Assembly: GCA_002293145.1 (NCBI GenBank)
Contig: DBCO01000036.1
Span: 1-39,921, forward strand
DNA length: 39,921 bases
DNA from: Akkermansiaceae bacterium UBA956
GTDB lineage: Bacteria; Verrucomicrobiota; Verrucomicrobiia; Verrucomicrobiales; Akkermansiaceae
Direction of reading: 5' to 3'
The notes under the pieces are model-generated. The model searched no databases. It saw only the letters and a program-made list of their open reading frames with translations, and was not told the DNA's origin. Positions 14,687 through 24,069 of the stretch are shown here, in pieces; within the stretch, counting starts at the first letter, position 1, and each line of letters opens with the position of its first letter. A program made the position numbers and the translations under genes.

Positions 14687-15736
14687 TTAGCGAACCAACT
14701 CCAATTTGAACGGATGCGTTTCATTCGAGGCCCAGTGCGCCACGTAAAGATTGCCTTCTTGGTCGAAACTCACGTCGTGGCAGTTCAAAAATGGCTTGGG
14801 ATCGTGGTTCCGATACAATGCGGCTTCACCAGTGCCATCTTTCGCTGGTGCTTGGCCACCAACTAGCGAAATCGGCTCGTTGTTGCGATCCAATACCATG
14901 ATAAATCCACGGAAATCACTTCCCCATTCGAGGCGCCCCGAATTGATCACGGCGAAGAAAACATTTTCACCGTTGATCACCGGACGGCAAATCCATGCAC
15001 CAGGGAAATGCTTGTGCCCGAGGTTTTTTCCATCCAGCGAGAGACTGAATAGTTTGTTTGCCGCGCGCGAGGTCACCAGCAACTGTGGATTGGCTTTATC
15101 GCGATCGTCATAAGCAACGCCATGGATGCAATTGAAGCCTTCATGCTGATAGCAACCCTTGATTTCCCCTTTGGCCGAATAATGAGTCAAAAAGTTGCTC
15201 CCGTATCCATCGGCTACATAAATGTCTCCATTCACTGGATTTACCGCTGTCTCGGTCGGGCAAAATTTCCCTTCTTCGGCGTATTTTCCCGTTTCTTTGG
15301 GCCAGCCCAAGGTCAGAACCTCTCGACCTTTCATGTCGAGCTTCACCACAATCCGACGCTGGGTATCGGTCAGCCACAGGAACTCCTCGCCATTTTCATT
15401 CGAAAGATTCAGCCCATGAGCGCCGGGATAGGTTGTGCCAAATGTGCGGATCACCTTGCCATCGGGAGAAAACTCGATGAGATTGTTCGCCGTGTGCGTT
15501 GTGCACAGAATCTGACTGCCAGACTTTGTGCGAGCAAACTCGTGACAATCCTTCACGGCAACGGGGCTCTCATCGCGCTTTAACGACCAGTTCTTGGCGT
15601 GACGATAACGGAAATTCCCCTGCCCCATGACCTGCGGATCTTCCTCGGCTGCGGAGCTGATGTTGGAAAAAAGTGGTGATGCAGCGACTGAACTAGCCAG
15701 AGCGGTGCGGACAAATTGACGACGTGATTGATTCAT
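14687..15736 (-). CDS. Tat-exported NHL-repeat (beta-propeller) protein
   Basis: With ATG 15736 the protein has 349 residues. It starts with a twin-arginine signal (NQSRRQFVRTALASSVAASP). The rest is built of NHL-like beta-propeller strands, e.g. NNLIEFSPDGKVIRTFG, RIVVKLDMKGREVLTLGWP, GDIYVADGYGSNFLTHYSAK and NCHDVSFDQEGNLYVAHWA. Such proteins are common exported enzymes or binding proteins of Planctomycetota and Verrucomicrobiota; similarity to peptidylglycine amidating lyase folds is general only. The open frame extends upstream to 15784, but the Tat motif favours the shorter start. It is a single gene, not obviously in an operon. Confidence 0.85.
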   Translation of the reverse strand: MNQSRRQFVRTALASSVAASPLFSNISSAAEEDPQVMGQGNFRYRHAKNWSLKRDESPVAVKDCHEFARTKSGSQILCTTHTANNLIEFSPDGKVIRTFGTTYPGAHGLNLSNENGEEFLWLTDTQRRIVVKLDMKGREVLTLGWPKETGKYAEEGKFCPTETAVNPVNGDIYVADGYGSNFLTHYSAKGEIKGCYQHEGFNCIHGVAYDDRDKANPQLLVTSRAANKLFSLSLDGKNLGHKHFPGAWICRPVINGENVFFAVINSGRLEWGSDFRGFIMVLDRNNEPISLVGGQAPAKDGTGEAALYRNHDPKPFLNCHDVSFDQEGNLYVAHWASNETHPFKLELVR

Positions 15737-15889
15737 AGGTGGCGCGTGATTTTCTAACATCCAATCATGTGCTTCGTCAAGCATGGATCTCGTTCACCAA
15801 GTGATGGTATAGAGAAAGCCCATCCGTAACAGCAAATGAATCATTGTGAATACGGAACGCCTCAGCGACGAGCCATTGCGTATCTCTAA

Positions 15890-17506
15890 TCAATCAGCCA
15901 CGGGAGGTGGGCTGTATGTCGTAGTCCGAGTATTGTTCTTGTAGACTGCATCTGTTGCCTTGATGGAGGAGGACACCGAGACTGATGCGCCATTGGCAAA
16001 TGTGGCATTGGGCAAGGATAATGTGAAGCTTTTCACCTCGCCAGCGCCGAGTGATGGTACTGATAAAATGGAAGTGCCTGACGGTGTGGTGACTTCCACT
16101 GGGACATTCGTCAGCGTCGCCGTTCCTTGATTTTGTATATTCACTTGGACATTTGCCGCCACTCCCGTGCGCGGTGGAGTGATCAAATGCGAAGCCGCAG
16201 CCGCATCGTAAATGCCACTGGTGTTTTTTTGCAAAATACGTCCAATGTTGACTGCCCCAGCACCTGTGTAAGGATCATAACCCGCAGCGCCAGCTTCATT
16301 GGTGTATTTGTAAATCGCGGCGAGTGCTTGTTGTGCATTGCAATTTTGTGCCGACATCACCGCGGCTATCGAGCCTGCAATGATCGGCGCCGATGCACTG
16401 GTGCCTGAAAACGAAACCATTTGATCACCGGGATAGGCTGCATTCACCCCCCAGCCTGGCGCAGATAGGGCGTTAGTTTGCGCTTGATTGGAGAATAGCA
16501 AGTGATTGTTGAGGGCGTCTAATGCCACCGCAGGCACTACATTTTGATAATCTTTGGAGTAAGCAGCTGGATATGCAGATTGGCCGTAACCGTCATTCCC
16601 TGAGGAAATAACTAAAATCGCATTTTTGCTCTGCGCATACTCAACCGCAGCGCGCAAGAGCGAGCTATCACCATACGAGCCCATGGAGATGGAAATAATC
16701 TGATTTCCCGCATCTGCTGCTGCCACAATCGCTTGGGCGATCAACGCGCTATTGGAAACTCCATCGCGATCCGCCACCACCCACGAGCTTAGCTCCGCCC
16801 CAGGTGCTGCACCGGGAACTTGCTGGTTATCGCCCAAAATCAACGAAGCTGCTGCTGTGCCATGTCCATTCCAATCAGCGTAATCAAGCGCTCCATCAAT
16901 CAGGAAAATGTTATTCACCCCATCACCATAAGCCGGATGTGGCACGACACCCGTATCGAGAATCGCAATTTTCACACCTTTGCCCAAGCTTGCATCAAAC
17001 TCACCAAGACCAAGCCATTCCAGCAATCGATTGCCTAGTGGTTTAGCATCGGCCTGCACCACGCCACCCGAGGGATTCGGCGTGTAGGCGGGAAAAATAT
17101 ATCCCATGTCCTCAGAGCCATCTAGCAACCCATCGAGATCTGTCAAATCACCAAAGCCGATGCGCAAGGCGTTCAAAGCATCGATGCGATTCAACACTTT
17201 TACCTTATCCCCTGCCCGCTTCAGAAATGCTGCCAAATCCTCAGACGTAGCAAAAATGAGAGAGCGTTGCCCCAGCAAGGCTCCTTCCTTGAGCGCCGCG
17301 TCATCGATCGTAAAGCCCTGAAGTCTTTCATTCTCAGACGTTCGCTTGCCCCACTTACGGTCAACAATTGCTGGCAAAGCAGTGGGAGTTTGAACCACTT
17401 TCTGAGCTTGAGCATCGACCCAAGTTGCTCGACCCAGCAACCAGCCCACGACAACCGCACCTAATGTTGCGGATCCGATCCAAATATTTCTCTCTAAACT
17501 GGTCAT
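15890..17506 (-). CDS. Secreted or membrane-anchored S8 subtilisin-like protease with CARDB domain
   Basis: A 538-residue subtilase (from ATG 17506). Residues 7-26 form a signal anchor or signal peptide (NIWIGSATLGAVVVGWLLG). The region to about 165 is a prodomain-like segment. The catalytic triad is D184 (ILDTGVVPH), H215 (NGHGTAAASL) and S370 (GTSASAPIIAG); the oxyanion Asn is N304 (SSGNDG). After the protease domain (to about residue 430) comes a CARDB-type beta domain (VQVNIQNQGTATLTNVPVEV). An upstream TTG at 17557 gives a longer frame but a poorer signal. It is the last gene of the minus cluster 21878-15890, 99 bp after the 236-residue unknown protein. It may process the pseudopilin-like protein encoded upstream; this is inferred from position only. 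Confidence 0.9.
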   Translation of the reverse strand: MTSLERNIWIGSATLGAVVVGWLLGRATWVDAQAQKVVQTPTALPAIVDRKWGKRTSENERLQGFTIDDAALKEGALLGQRSLIFATSEDLAAFLKRAGDKVKVLNRIDALNALRIGFGDLTDLDGLLDGSEDMGYIFPAYTPNPSGGVVQADAKPLGNRLLEWLGLGEFDASLGKGVKIAILDTGVVPHPAYGDGVNNIFLIDGALDYADWNGHGTAAASLILGDNQQVPGAAPGAELSSWVVADRDGVSNSALIAQAIVAAADAGNQIISISMGSYGDSSLLRAAVEYAQSKNAILVISSGNDGYGQSAYPAAYSKDYQNVVPAVALDALNNHLLFSNQAQTNALSAPGWGVNAAYPGDQMVSFSGTSASAPIIAGSIAAVMSAQNCNAQQALAAIYKYTNEAGAAGYDPYTGAGAVNIGRILQKNTSGIYDAAAASHLITPPRTGVAANVQVNIQNQGTATLTNVPVEVTTPSGTSILSVPSLGAGEVKSFTLSLPNATFANGASVSVSSSIKATDAVYKNNTRTTTYSPPPVAD

Positions 17507-17605
17507 ATTCTTGTTACTACTAAGATAGAGCCACAGAAAGCGTAATTTGCCTAACAATTATTACTGATCTCGCTTCATTACTTCGAATGACATAGGCAAG
17601 GATCA

Positions 17606-18316
17606 TCAAGGATTTGCATCAGGCGGAGCAACCGTAGCATTATCGACGATAGTCGTCACAAATGGCTGAGTTGATCCTGGAGTCAGGTAGACCAAAAAGA
17701 TCCGCCGCGTGGTGTCCAGATATTGCAATTGGCGCTCGATGAATGGCACCCACGCTTCTTTTTCTTTGTAGTAAAAGTTCGTTTGCGCCATGTTAAATTC
17801 ATCCCTCTTGGTCACTGCGGGTAGAGTTGTGATTTGGCCAGTCTTGACGGGCAGTTTATGCTCTCCAGCTTCCACAGCGATATCAGCAGTGGTTAGGTTG
17901 AGCGCACGCGACTCACCTTTCTTAAACGACGCGGGCGAGTCATTCATCACAACCATGCGATAAGGCGGCTTGGCCCCTTCGGTGGCAGCTGGCAGAATGA
18001 TCAAAACGACACGCTTCATGTCTGCGGGTAGGGCCACGCTCGCAGCTAGAGATTCTGCAGGTTTTTTCGAATCCACATTTTGCTGCGTGAAAATCACAAT
18101 GTTGCCATTGACGGGCGCGGTGATTTGTGGAGCGGAGAGCCCCTCTGCGACAAGTTTAAGCGGCTGGATCGCCCCTCCTGCATCGGCGACAAAGAGCTCC
18201 GCAAAGGGCTTGATGGGATTATGATAATAAGCACGAATTTGTACTGGGCCTGAAGCCGTTTGCCCGCATGCCATCATAGTCGATAGCATGCCAATGACGT
18301 AGTTGCGTAGGTTCAT
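17606..18316 (-). CDS. Secreted protein of unknown function
   Basis: A 236-residue protein with a signal peptide (MNLRNYVIGMLSTMMACGQTASG; the cleavage point, or a lipobox at MMAC, is uncertain). The mature part is rich in beta-type sequence (QIRAYYHNPIKPFAELFVAD, RVVLIILPAATEG, MVVMNDSPASFKKGESRALN). No enzyme motif is seen and no family that I can name. It starts 4 bp after the stop of the 1185-residue pseudopilin-like gene, so it is almost certainly co-translated with it. In this cluster it may be an accessory surface protein. Confidence 0.75.
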   Translation of the reverse strand: MNLRNYVIGMLSTMMACGQTASGPVQIRAYYHNPIKPFAELFVADAGGAIQPLKLVAEGLSAPQITAPVNGNIVIFTQQNVDSKKPAESLAASVALPADMKRVVLIILPAATEGAKPPYRMVVMNDSPASFKKGESRALNLTTADIAVEAGEHKLPVKTGQITTLPAVTKRDEFNMAQTNFYYKEKEAWVPFIERQLQYLDTTRRIFLVYLTPGSTQPFVTTIVDNATVAPPDANP

Positions 18317-18320
18317 ATGA

Positions 18321-21300
18321 TTAAATTTCCTCTTTGGTCAACCAATGGAAGGATACTACTGAGATGCGGCGACCGAAAGCTTTATTCACTTCACTTGCCG
18401 ATTCTGTGTAAGCATTGATTGACGGACGATCCACCGAGTCGAGGTATTCAGGCACCCGTTGTGCCACGGCCTCAGCATAAGCACGAGCGATAACCTTGCC
18501 TTGAGGGTCTACGGCCTCGCCACAGACGCGGATCACAAAAGTGTCAGAGCGCACTGTTGCGAGAGGCTCCATGGCATGCAGTAAGTCAGCTTGGCTGATC
18601 CAGCCGGGGGCACCAGCCGCAGGATTCCCGTTCACTGCACCTGTGTTTTTAAAACCATAAAGCGTTGCATTCGAGACATCGTTCGGGGAAACAGGCACTT
18701 GCAGCGGAAATGCAGTGTTGTTGACTCCTGATTCATCGATGGCTTTTTGCAAAGCACCCATTTGAGAAAGATTCGAGCTCGAGCTGACTTGCCGATTGAC
18801 AAAATCCGACATCGAGAGAAACGGTCCACGCTCACGAACTTGCTGCACGATTTCCTGCGCCAAATTTTTGATCTGCTCATCACTAAGTGTGCGATATCCG
18901 TTCCATTCCAAAGTGCGGGCGTTATCGATTTGAGCGCTGTTGGCAATTCCGTTCGATTGAGCACCGTTGGGCAAACTCATGGGTAAGATTGGCGTGGTTT
19001 CGATGTTTTTCAGTTCCACGGTGGAACTACGAGCCCAGAGAGTGGGCACAGATGAACCACGAAGTGATGACAATATCGCCTTCCAAGCCTCCACCGAAGT
19101 CGAGTTCACATTGAAGGCCCCTTTGACCATTTGATACTCAGCGGCGGTTTTGTATGCCGTTGCGGAAGGCTTGCCTGATGCGATCAATTCGCTCACTGCA
19201 GATGCAGTGTTTTTGCCTTTAGGCAGATACGATTGATAAGCTTGATTGAGTAAAGGATTTTCTTGATTCAGGAATTCCGTCAACACATCGGAAGCTCCTT
19301 TAGAACCGACGGGGGCAATGGTCGAGAAGTAGAACTTATCATACAGAGCATGGTTCGCGAGCACACTATGATCGAGCAACGCATAGCTGGTGACGCCTGA
19401 CTCTACGACTTTGCTTGTGCTGATCAATGGCGAGGCATAAGAGTTCCCCACTGGCTGCACAAAGTTTGGCAAATACGATGAAGTGAAGGCATTCGATCTG
19501 CGGAAATCCGAGATCGTTTGCATCGGACCAGTGGGCAATTCCAAGTACGAGCCCGATTTGATTCCACGGCCCGATGTATTACCAGCGAGAAGATTCGTGC
19601 GTTTCTCCACATCACTCTCGAAGACGTCATCTGCGTGACCAGGTAGTGGCACAAAGTTCAATTCATGAGAATGCATGCCAGGCTTTTCGCTACGGAAATC
19701 CATCGTAACAACTGTTCTCGCTGGATTGTGATGCAGCATAGGCATCCCTGCTAAGCGGCCATCGCGAGTGAGATTCAATGCGCCAGCTGCCTCAGTCCGG
19801 CTGCCTGTTTCAAAAACCCCACCATTTGTCGTCCGGGCGTAGGCTGAGAAAAGGGCCACCGCTTTGGCGTTACCTTGAGCAGATATCGGAGTGGCATTCG
19901 AGTGATATGCCTCCATTGCTGGAAAACCCCCGCTCAGAGGGAAACGATGAGTTTTGCTGAAGAACCTCGAGAGAGTCGAAGCATCCCGATAAACGAAATT
20001 CAATCCACCATAGCTCATCGCTCGGCCACGGGAAGTTATTGTAGCAGACACTTGGAAGCGATCATTCACTCCACGTGTTGGTTGTTTCACCGCGTAATCC
20101 ATGTGAATCATGTCCGTACCTTTCAGCCCCATTATGCCCATGTTGCTATCAGTTTGCTGACCAGAACTAACGTGAGGAGGAGTGGTCCAGTCCACGTCAA
20201 AGCCTACAGCCTTTCCGGCAAATCCGGGCCGCGCTTTGATCGGAAGAGTCACGTTACCAGAAGCATCAACTCCAGTAAGGTTGTTTTGCCAGTCGAAAAA
20301 GGGAGTTCCTTTGACATCGTCAAAGCTTGCAGATGGATCAAGGTATGGCCCGCAAACGAGAGATTGTCCTGGGCGCAAAGTGATCGCTCCGGTCGTTGAG
20401 CTACTCGTCGGGCTAGACCAATTAGCAATATCGAGCGCAAAAGATTTTTCACCTTTTTGTGAGTCGTAAACAAACATCTCGTTGATCGAGCATAAACCAT
20501 TGCTCTGCGGTTTGCCATTGATATGAAAATTGAATGCCACAGGAATGTTGCGCAGCACAATTTGCATTTTGTCAAATTGCACAGTGACATTGTACGGATT
20601 GTGCAAGGTGATCAGCGGCGCATAAATCAAGTGCCCCATATACTTCATCTGCGGGCTAACAGCTGCTAAGTTGCCAATCCAGCCACCGTGTGCATCACGA
20701 GTTACATAGGTAAATAGTACCTCGACTTTCGCAATGACTGGTGCTGGATAGAAATTCCGTGGCGGAGTCAGTGTCGTAGTCGTGATCGATTCCGTAGCCG
20801 CGCGATAGTATGTGGGCTGTCCATCTGGCGTCGTGATATCTTTATAAATGTTGTAGTAGCTGCGAAGAGCCGACCAGTTCGGATCAGACACACCGGTGAT
20901 GCCATGTGTCGATTGATAGAGTTTCTTGCCATTGTATTCCGTAGGCAATGCCGTGGACTCAAACATCGCGGTAAGGTCTTGCTTTAAGCCGCCATTGCGC
21001 ACATCCGTCAACAAGCCCATTGAATAAGGGGTGATGTGTTTGCGGAATTTCCCAACCTCTTTTGATGAATCATACAAGTCTAATTGATTGATATTCACGA
21101 AGCGCTCTTCAAATCCTACCGCTTTTCCGTAAGCCATGCTATTCGTGTCATCTGGCAAGAAATCCAGACGGCTGCCATCGCGAGCCTCGATCACATCGAC
21201 AACCGGCCGCTGCGCCACGAGCAAAGCGCGTTTTTTGGCGAGTGTTTCATTTTCCTCAGGGTCACGATAGGAGTTGATGCGAGCTTTCACGGCTTCGTCT

Positions 21301-21878
21301 GCCACGTGATAGGCATAGTTGCCTTGCTTCTTGCCACCATTTGAGATCGATACCAAGCCTGCCGTGATTCGATCTTCTTCCGGTATATCACCAGAGCCAA
21401 AAGTGTTTTTACCAGCTAGTTCAATGGGGTTTTCGAAAGTCCCCGTGGTCGCGTAGTTTAACAAGCTTGTCTGCTCACGATTGGTGTCGGAAACCAGCCA
21501 TTTTTGAAACAGATCGGCTTTGACCACGACTGCACCTGAAGAACCAGGCGCTATGTCCGATGACGACCAAACTCCCGTGAGGTTGAATTTGGATGGATTC
21601 TCACTAGTAATTTCAGACGTAGCGGTGATCGCTTTGTCAGGGCCGATACTTTTTTGCAAATCACCGAGCGCTATCATCAAAGCAAGCTTGGCATTACTGC
21701 GAGCGAGCGACATCGCATTACCCTGAGTTGAGGAACGCAGCGTGACAGATGAAAGTGAGAGAACGCCGACCGCAACCATCGTCAACAGCACCAGCAGACT
21801 GATGGTGATGATGAGTGTGAATCCTTTCTTGTTCTTAGCATTCCGCATCTGAGAAATTTTTGAAGGTAGTAGTTTCAT
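18321..21878 (-). CDS. Pseudopilin-like giant protein, Verru_Chthon cassette protein A-like
   Basis: A 1185-residue protein. Residues 11-50 carry a type IV prepilin-like signal: KNKKGFTLIITISLLVLLTM, with cleavage expected after G19, then a hydrophobic helix and SSVTLRSSTQGNAMSLARSN. This N-terminus and the great length match the Verru_Chthon cassette protein A family, as I recall it, with a C-terminal VRSDTFVIRVCGEAVDPQGK and RAYAEAVAQRVPEYLD segment. The usual cassette proteins B, C and D do not follow. Instead a secreted unknown and a subtilase gene are downstream. The position-5 Glu of classical pilins is absent, so pilus assembly is uncertain. Start at ATG 21878; ATG 21848 would still keep the prepilin motif. 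Confidence 0.8.
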   Translation of the reverse strand: MKLLPSKISQMRNAKNKKGFTLIITISLLVLLTMVAVGVLSLSSVTLRSSTQGNAMSLARSNAKLALMIALGDLQKSIGPDKAITATSEITSENPSKFNLTGVWSSSDIAPGSSGAVVVKADLFQKWLVSDTNREQTSLLNYATTGTFENPIELAGKNTFGSGDIPEEDRITAGLVSISNGGKKQGNYAYHVADEAVKARINSYRDPEENETLAKKRALLVAQRPVVDVIEARDGSRLDFLPDDTNSMAYGKAVGFEERFVNINQLDLYDSSKEVGKFRKHITPYSMGLLTDVRNGGLKQDLTAMFESTALPTEYNGKKLYQSTHGITGVSDPNWSALRSYYNIYKDITTPDGQPTYYRAATESITTTTLTPPRNFYPAPVIAKVEVLFTYVTRDAHGGWIGNLAAVSPQMKYMGHLIYAPLITLHNPYNVTVQFDKMQIVLRNIPVAFNFHINGKPQSNGLCSINEMFVYDSQKGEKSFALDIANWSSPTSSSTTGAITLRPGQSLVCGPYLDPSASFDDVKGTPFFDWQNNLTGVDASGNVTLPIKARPGFAGKAVGFDVDWTTPPHVSSGQQTDSNMGIMGLKGTDMIHMDYAVKQPTRGVNDRFQVSATITSRGRAMSYGGLNFVYRDASTLSRFFSKTHRFPLSGGFPAMEAYHSNATPISAQGNAKAVALFSAYARTTNGGVFETGSRTEAAGALNLTRDGRLAGMPMLHHNPARTVVTMDFRSEKPGMHSHELNFVPLPGHADDVFESDVEKRTNLLAGNTSGRGIKSGSYLELPTGPMQTISDFRRSNAFTSSYLPNFVQPVGNSYASPLISTSKVVESGVTSYALLDHSVLANHALYDKFYFSTIAPVGSKGASDVLTEFLNQENPLLNQAYQSYLPKGKNTASAVSELIASGKPSATAYKTAAEYQMVKGAFNVNSTSVEAWKAILSSLRGSSVPTLWARSSTVELKNIETTPILPMSLPNGAQSNGIANSAQIDNARTLEWNGYRTLSDEQIKNLAQEIVQQVRERGPFLSMSDFVNRQVSSSSNLSQMGALQKAIDESGVNNTAFPLQVPVSPNDVSNATLYGFKNTGAVNGNPAAGAPGWISQADLLHAMEPLATVRSDTFVIRVCGEAVDPQGKVIARAYAEAVAQRVPEYLDSVDRPSINAYTESASEVNKAFGRRISVVSFHWLTKEEI

Positions 21879-21934
21879 AGCGTGGGTTTGATTCGTTGCA
21901 GGAACAGAGGGAGATTAGCACAAGCTCATCAAAT

Positions 21935-21987
21935 GTAAATACAAAAGATTGCAAAAATTAGATCTTTGAAAAATGCATTGTATTTAC
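21935..21987. repeat. Perfect 10-bp inverted repeat in the divergent intergenic region
   Basis: GTAAATACAA (21935-21944) and TTGTATTTAC (21978-21987) are exact inverted repeats 33 bp apart in the AT-rich 270-bp gap between the pseudopilin-like gene (minus) and bioF (plus). They may be operator half-sites or a hairpin; no regulator is known. Nothing else is recognisable in the gap. Confidence 0.6.
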
Positions 21988-22147
21988 GCTCCATAATCTT
22001 TCCCATTGCTCTGCGATTCTAGCAATTGTCGCGTCAAGTGACGTGCTGGGAGCATAAATCCGCAACGCAATGCACATCAAGAAATTATTTTCATGCCGGA
22101 TTCGGATAATTACAGACTAAACTAGCGCTCGCACGAATCACCACGCC

Positions 22148-23314
22148 ATGCTATTCTTGTCCGCCGTGAGACCATTTACCAAAGACCTCGAAGACATCCG
22201 TGAAGCTGGATTATGGCGGGAATTACGATCATGGTATCATAGCAATGGTAAAATCCAGGCTGCCGAATCGGACCAATCATTGTGGAACTTTGCCGCCAAT
22301 GATTATTTGGGACTCAGCCACGATGAATCCCTCCGCGCAGCATTCCAAGAAGGACTCCAGCGCTATGGTCATGGCTCGGGTGCATCACGACTCGTCAGTG
22401 GTAGCTCACCCGCGCATCGCCAACTCGAAGAAGCGATCGCCGGGCACAAAAAAAAACAATCATCACTGTTATTTAGTACAGGGTTCGCCGTCGCGATGGG
22501 AATCATTCCAGCACTGCTGACTAAGACTGATTTCGTCGTGCTTGATAAACTAATTCATGCTTGCTTGATCGATGCCGCACGCCTCTCCGGAGCCACTATC
22601 CGCGTTTTCCCACACAATAATGTTCCCAAACTCCGCAAAATTCTCGCCTCGATTCGCGCCACTCATGGCTCATCGCCACGCATTCTGATCGTCACTGAAT
22701 CTGTTTTCAGCATGGACGGCGACCTCGCTCCGCTTGCAGAATTGGTACAAGCAAAGGAAGAATTTGAAGCATTACTTCTCGTCGATGAAGCCCACGGCTA
22801 CGGTGTGCTTGGCGCGACCGGTGGCGGACTAGCCGAAGCCTGCGGACTGCAAGATCGAATCGATTTACACATGGGTACCCTTAGCAAAGCCGCAGGACTG
22901 GCAGGAGGATTCATCGCCGCAAACTCAGAAATCATCCAACTTCTGATCAATCGAGCACGCTCTTTCATTTATTCCACGGCTCCTCCGCCAGCTCTTGCCT
23001 TTGCCGCGAGTCACGCCGTAGCCATCATACGTTCCGAAAAAGGACATGAATTGCGCGAAAAGCTTGCCGCAAACATTCAATTGTTTGATGATGGCTCGCA
23101 GCACAAAAGCGCCATTTTCCCGCATATCATCGGCGACAATGAGGCCGCACTCAACGCCTCCAGCAGACTTCGCGAGCAAGGCTTCCTTGTTCCGGCAATT
23201 CGCTACCCCACCGTGCCTCGCAATACAGCACGACTGCGCATTTCCCTCTCTGCAACACACCCAGCAGAGGCCATTCTTTCTCTGCGTAGTCAAATTCAAG
23301 CCCTTCCCCGCTGA
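22148..23314 (+). CDS. bioF: 8-amino-7-oxononanoate synthase
   Basis: A 388-residue alpha-oxoamine synthase that condenses pimeloyl-ACP (or -CoA) with L-alanine in biotin synthesis. Motifs: NDYLGLSHDESLRAA, YGHGSGASRLVSGSSPAHRQ, LLVDEAHGYGVLG (D213, H216), GTLSKAAGLAGGF with PLP Lys247, and SFIYSTAPPPA. Related KBL and SPT enzymes share this fold; the GxSRLVSG form and the overall pattern favour BioF. No other bio gene is nearby. The start at ATG 22148 has no Shine-Dalgarno; a GTG at 22169 is an alternative. It is 62 bp upstream of the DUF1080 gene. Confidence 0.9.
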   Translation: MLFLSAVRPFTKDLEDIREAGLWRELRSWYHSNGKIQAAESDQSLWNFAANDYLGLSHDESLRAAFQEGLQRYGHGSGASRLVSGSSPAHRQLEEAIAGHKKKQSSLLFSTGFAVAMGIIPALLTKTDFVVLDKLIHACLIDAARLSGATIRVFPHNNVPKLRKILASIRATHGSSPRILIVTESVFSMDGDLAPLAELVQAKEEFEALLLVDEAHGYGVLGATGGGLAEACGLQDRIDLHMGTLSKAAGLAGGFIAANSEIIQLLINRARSFIYSTAPPPALAFAASHAVAIIRSEKGHELREKLAANIQLFDDGSQHKSAIFPHIIGDNEAALNASSRLREQGFLVPAIRYPTVPRNTARLRISLSATHPAEAILSLRSQIQALPR

Positions 23315-23376
23315 TTCGCTGCCGCTTTCTCTTGCTTTCTTGCCTAAGTATTGCAAAGTCGCTGCAGATCAATCCC

Positions 23377-24051
23377 ATGAAAAAAGTCCATCAACTCATT
23401 ACCGCACTTCTTTTCCTCAGCTGCGCCCAAGCTCAAGAAGGTTTCATACCACTATACAACGGCAATGACCTCAGTGGCTGGAAAGTAGTCAACGGCGATG
23501 GCAAATTCAAAGCGGAAGGCGAATGCATCGTCGGCACTGGAAAAAACGTCCGCAATAATACCTTTTTGCGCACCGAAAAAACCTACAAAAACTACGATTT
23601 TCGCTTCGAGATGAAATTCGATGACCTCAGCGGCAATTCTGGAATGATGTTCCGCGGACTGCAAAAAAAAGACGCCGACGGACGGGTTCACGGCTACCAA
23701 TGCGAGCACGATAATGGCAAAGGCCGCGCCTGGACTGCTGGTCTCTACGATGAAGCTCGCCGTGGATGGCTCCAGCCGCCTCCGCTGAACCCGAAAAGCA
23801 CCGATGCCCAAAAAGCCGAGCAAAATGCCTTCACCGCTCAGGGCCAAAAGATCATGAAATGGAACGACTGGAACGAAGTCCGCATCGTTTGTGAAGATCG
23901 TCACATCCAAATTTGGCTCAACGGAGAAAAGCGCGTGGACTACACCGACAACGATGCAGCCTTTACACCCGAAGGATTTTTCGCCCTCCAAGTACACGGC
24001 GGCAAGTCCTGCAACGTGCGTTGGCGCCATCTTAAAATCAAAGTTCTCTAA
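23377..24051 (+). CDS. Exported DUF1080 (3-keto-disaccharide hydrolase-like) protein
   Basis: A 224-residue exported protein. Signal peptide MKKVHQLITALLFLSCAQAQ (residues 1-20). The rest is one DUF1080 concanavalin-like domain: FIPLYNGNDLSGWKVVNGDG, YDFRFEMKFDDLSGNSGMMF, GLYDEARRGWL, MKWNDWNEVRIVCEDRHIQI and GFFALQVHGGKSCNVRWRHL. The family is hugely expanded in these phyla; some members hydrolyse 3-keto-glycosides. ATG 23377 was chosen because it begins the signal peptide; the frame opens further upstream at 23332. Confidence 0.93.
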   Translation: MKKVHQLITALLFLSCAQAQEGFIPLYNGNDLSGWKVVNGDGKFKAEGECIVGTGKNVRNNTFLRTEKTYKNYDFRFEMKFDDLSGNSGMMFRGLQKKDADGRVHGYQCEHDNGKGRAWTAGLYDEARRGWLQPPPLNPKSTDAQKAEQNAFTAQGQKIMKWNDWNEVRIVCEDRHIQIWLNGEKRVDYTDNDAAFTPEGFFALQVHGGKSCNVRWRHLKIKVL

Positions 24052-24069
24052 CATTTTCCGCATTCACTC

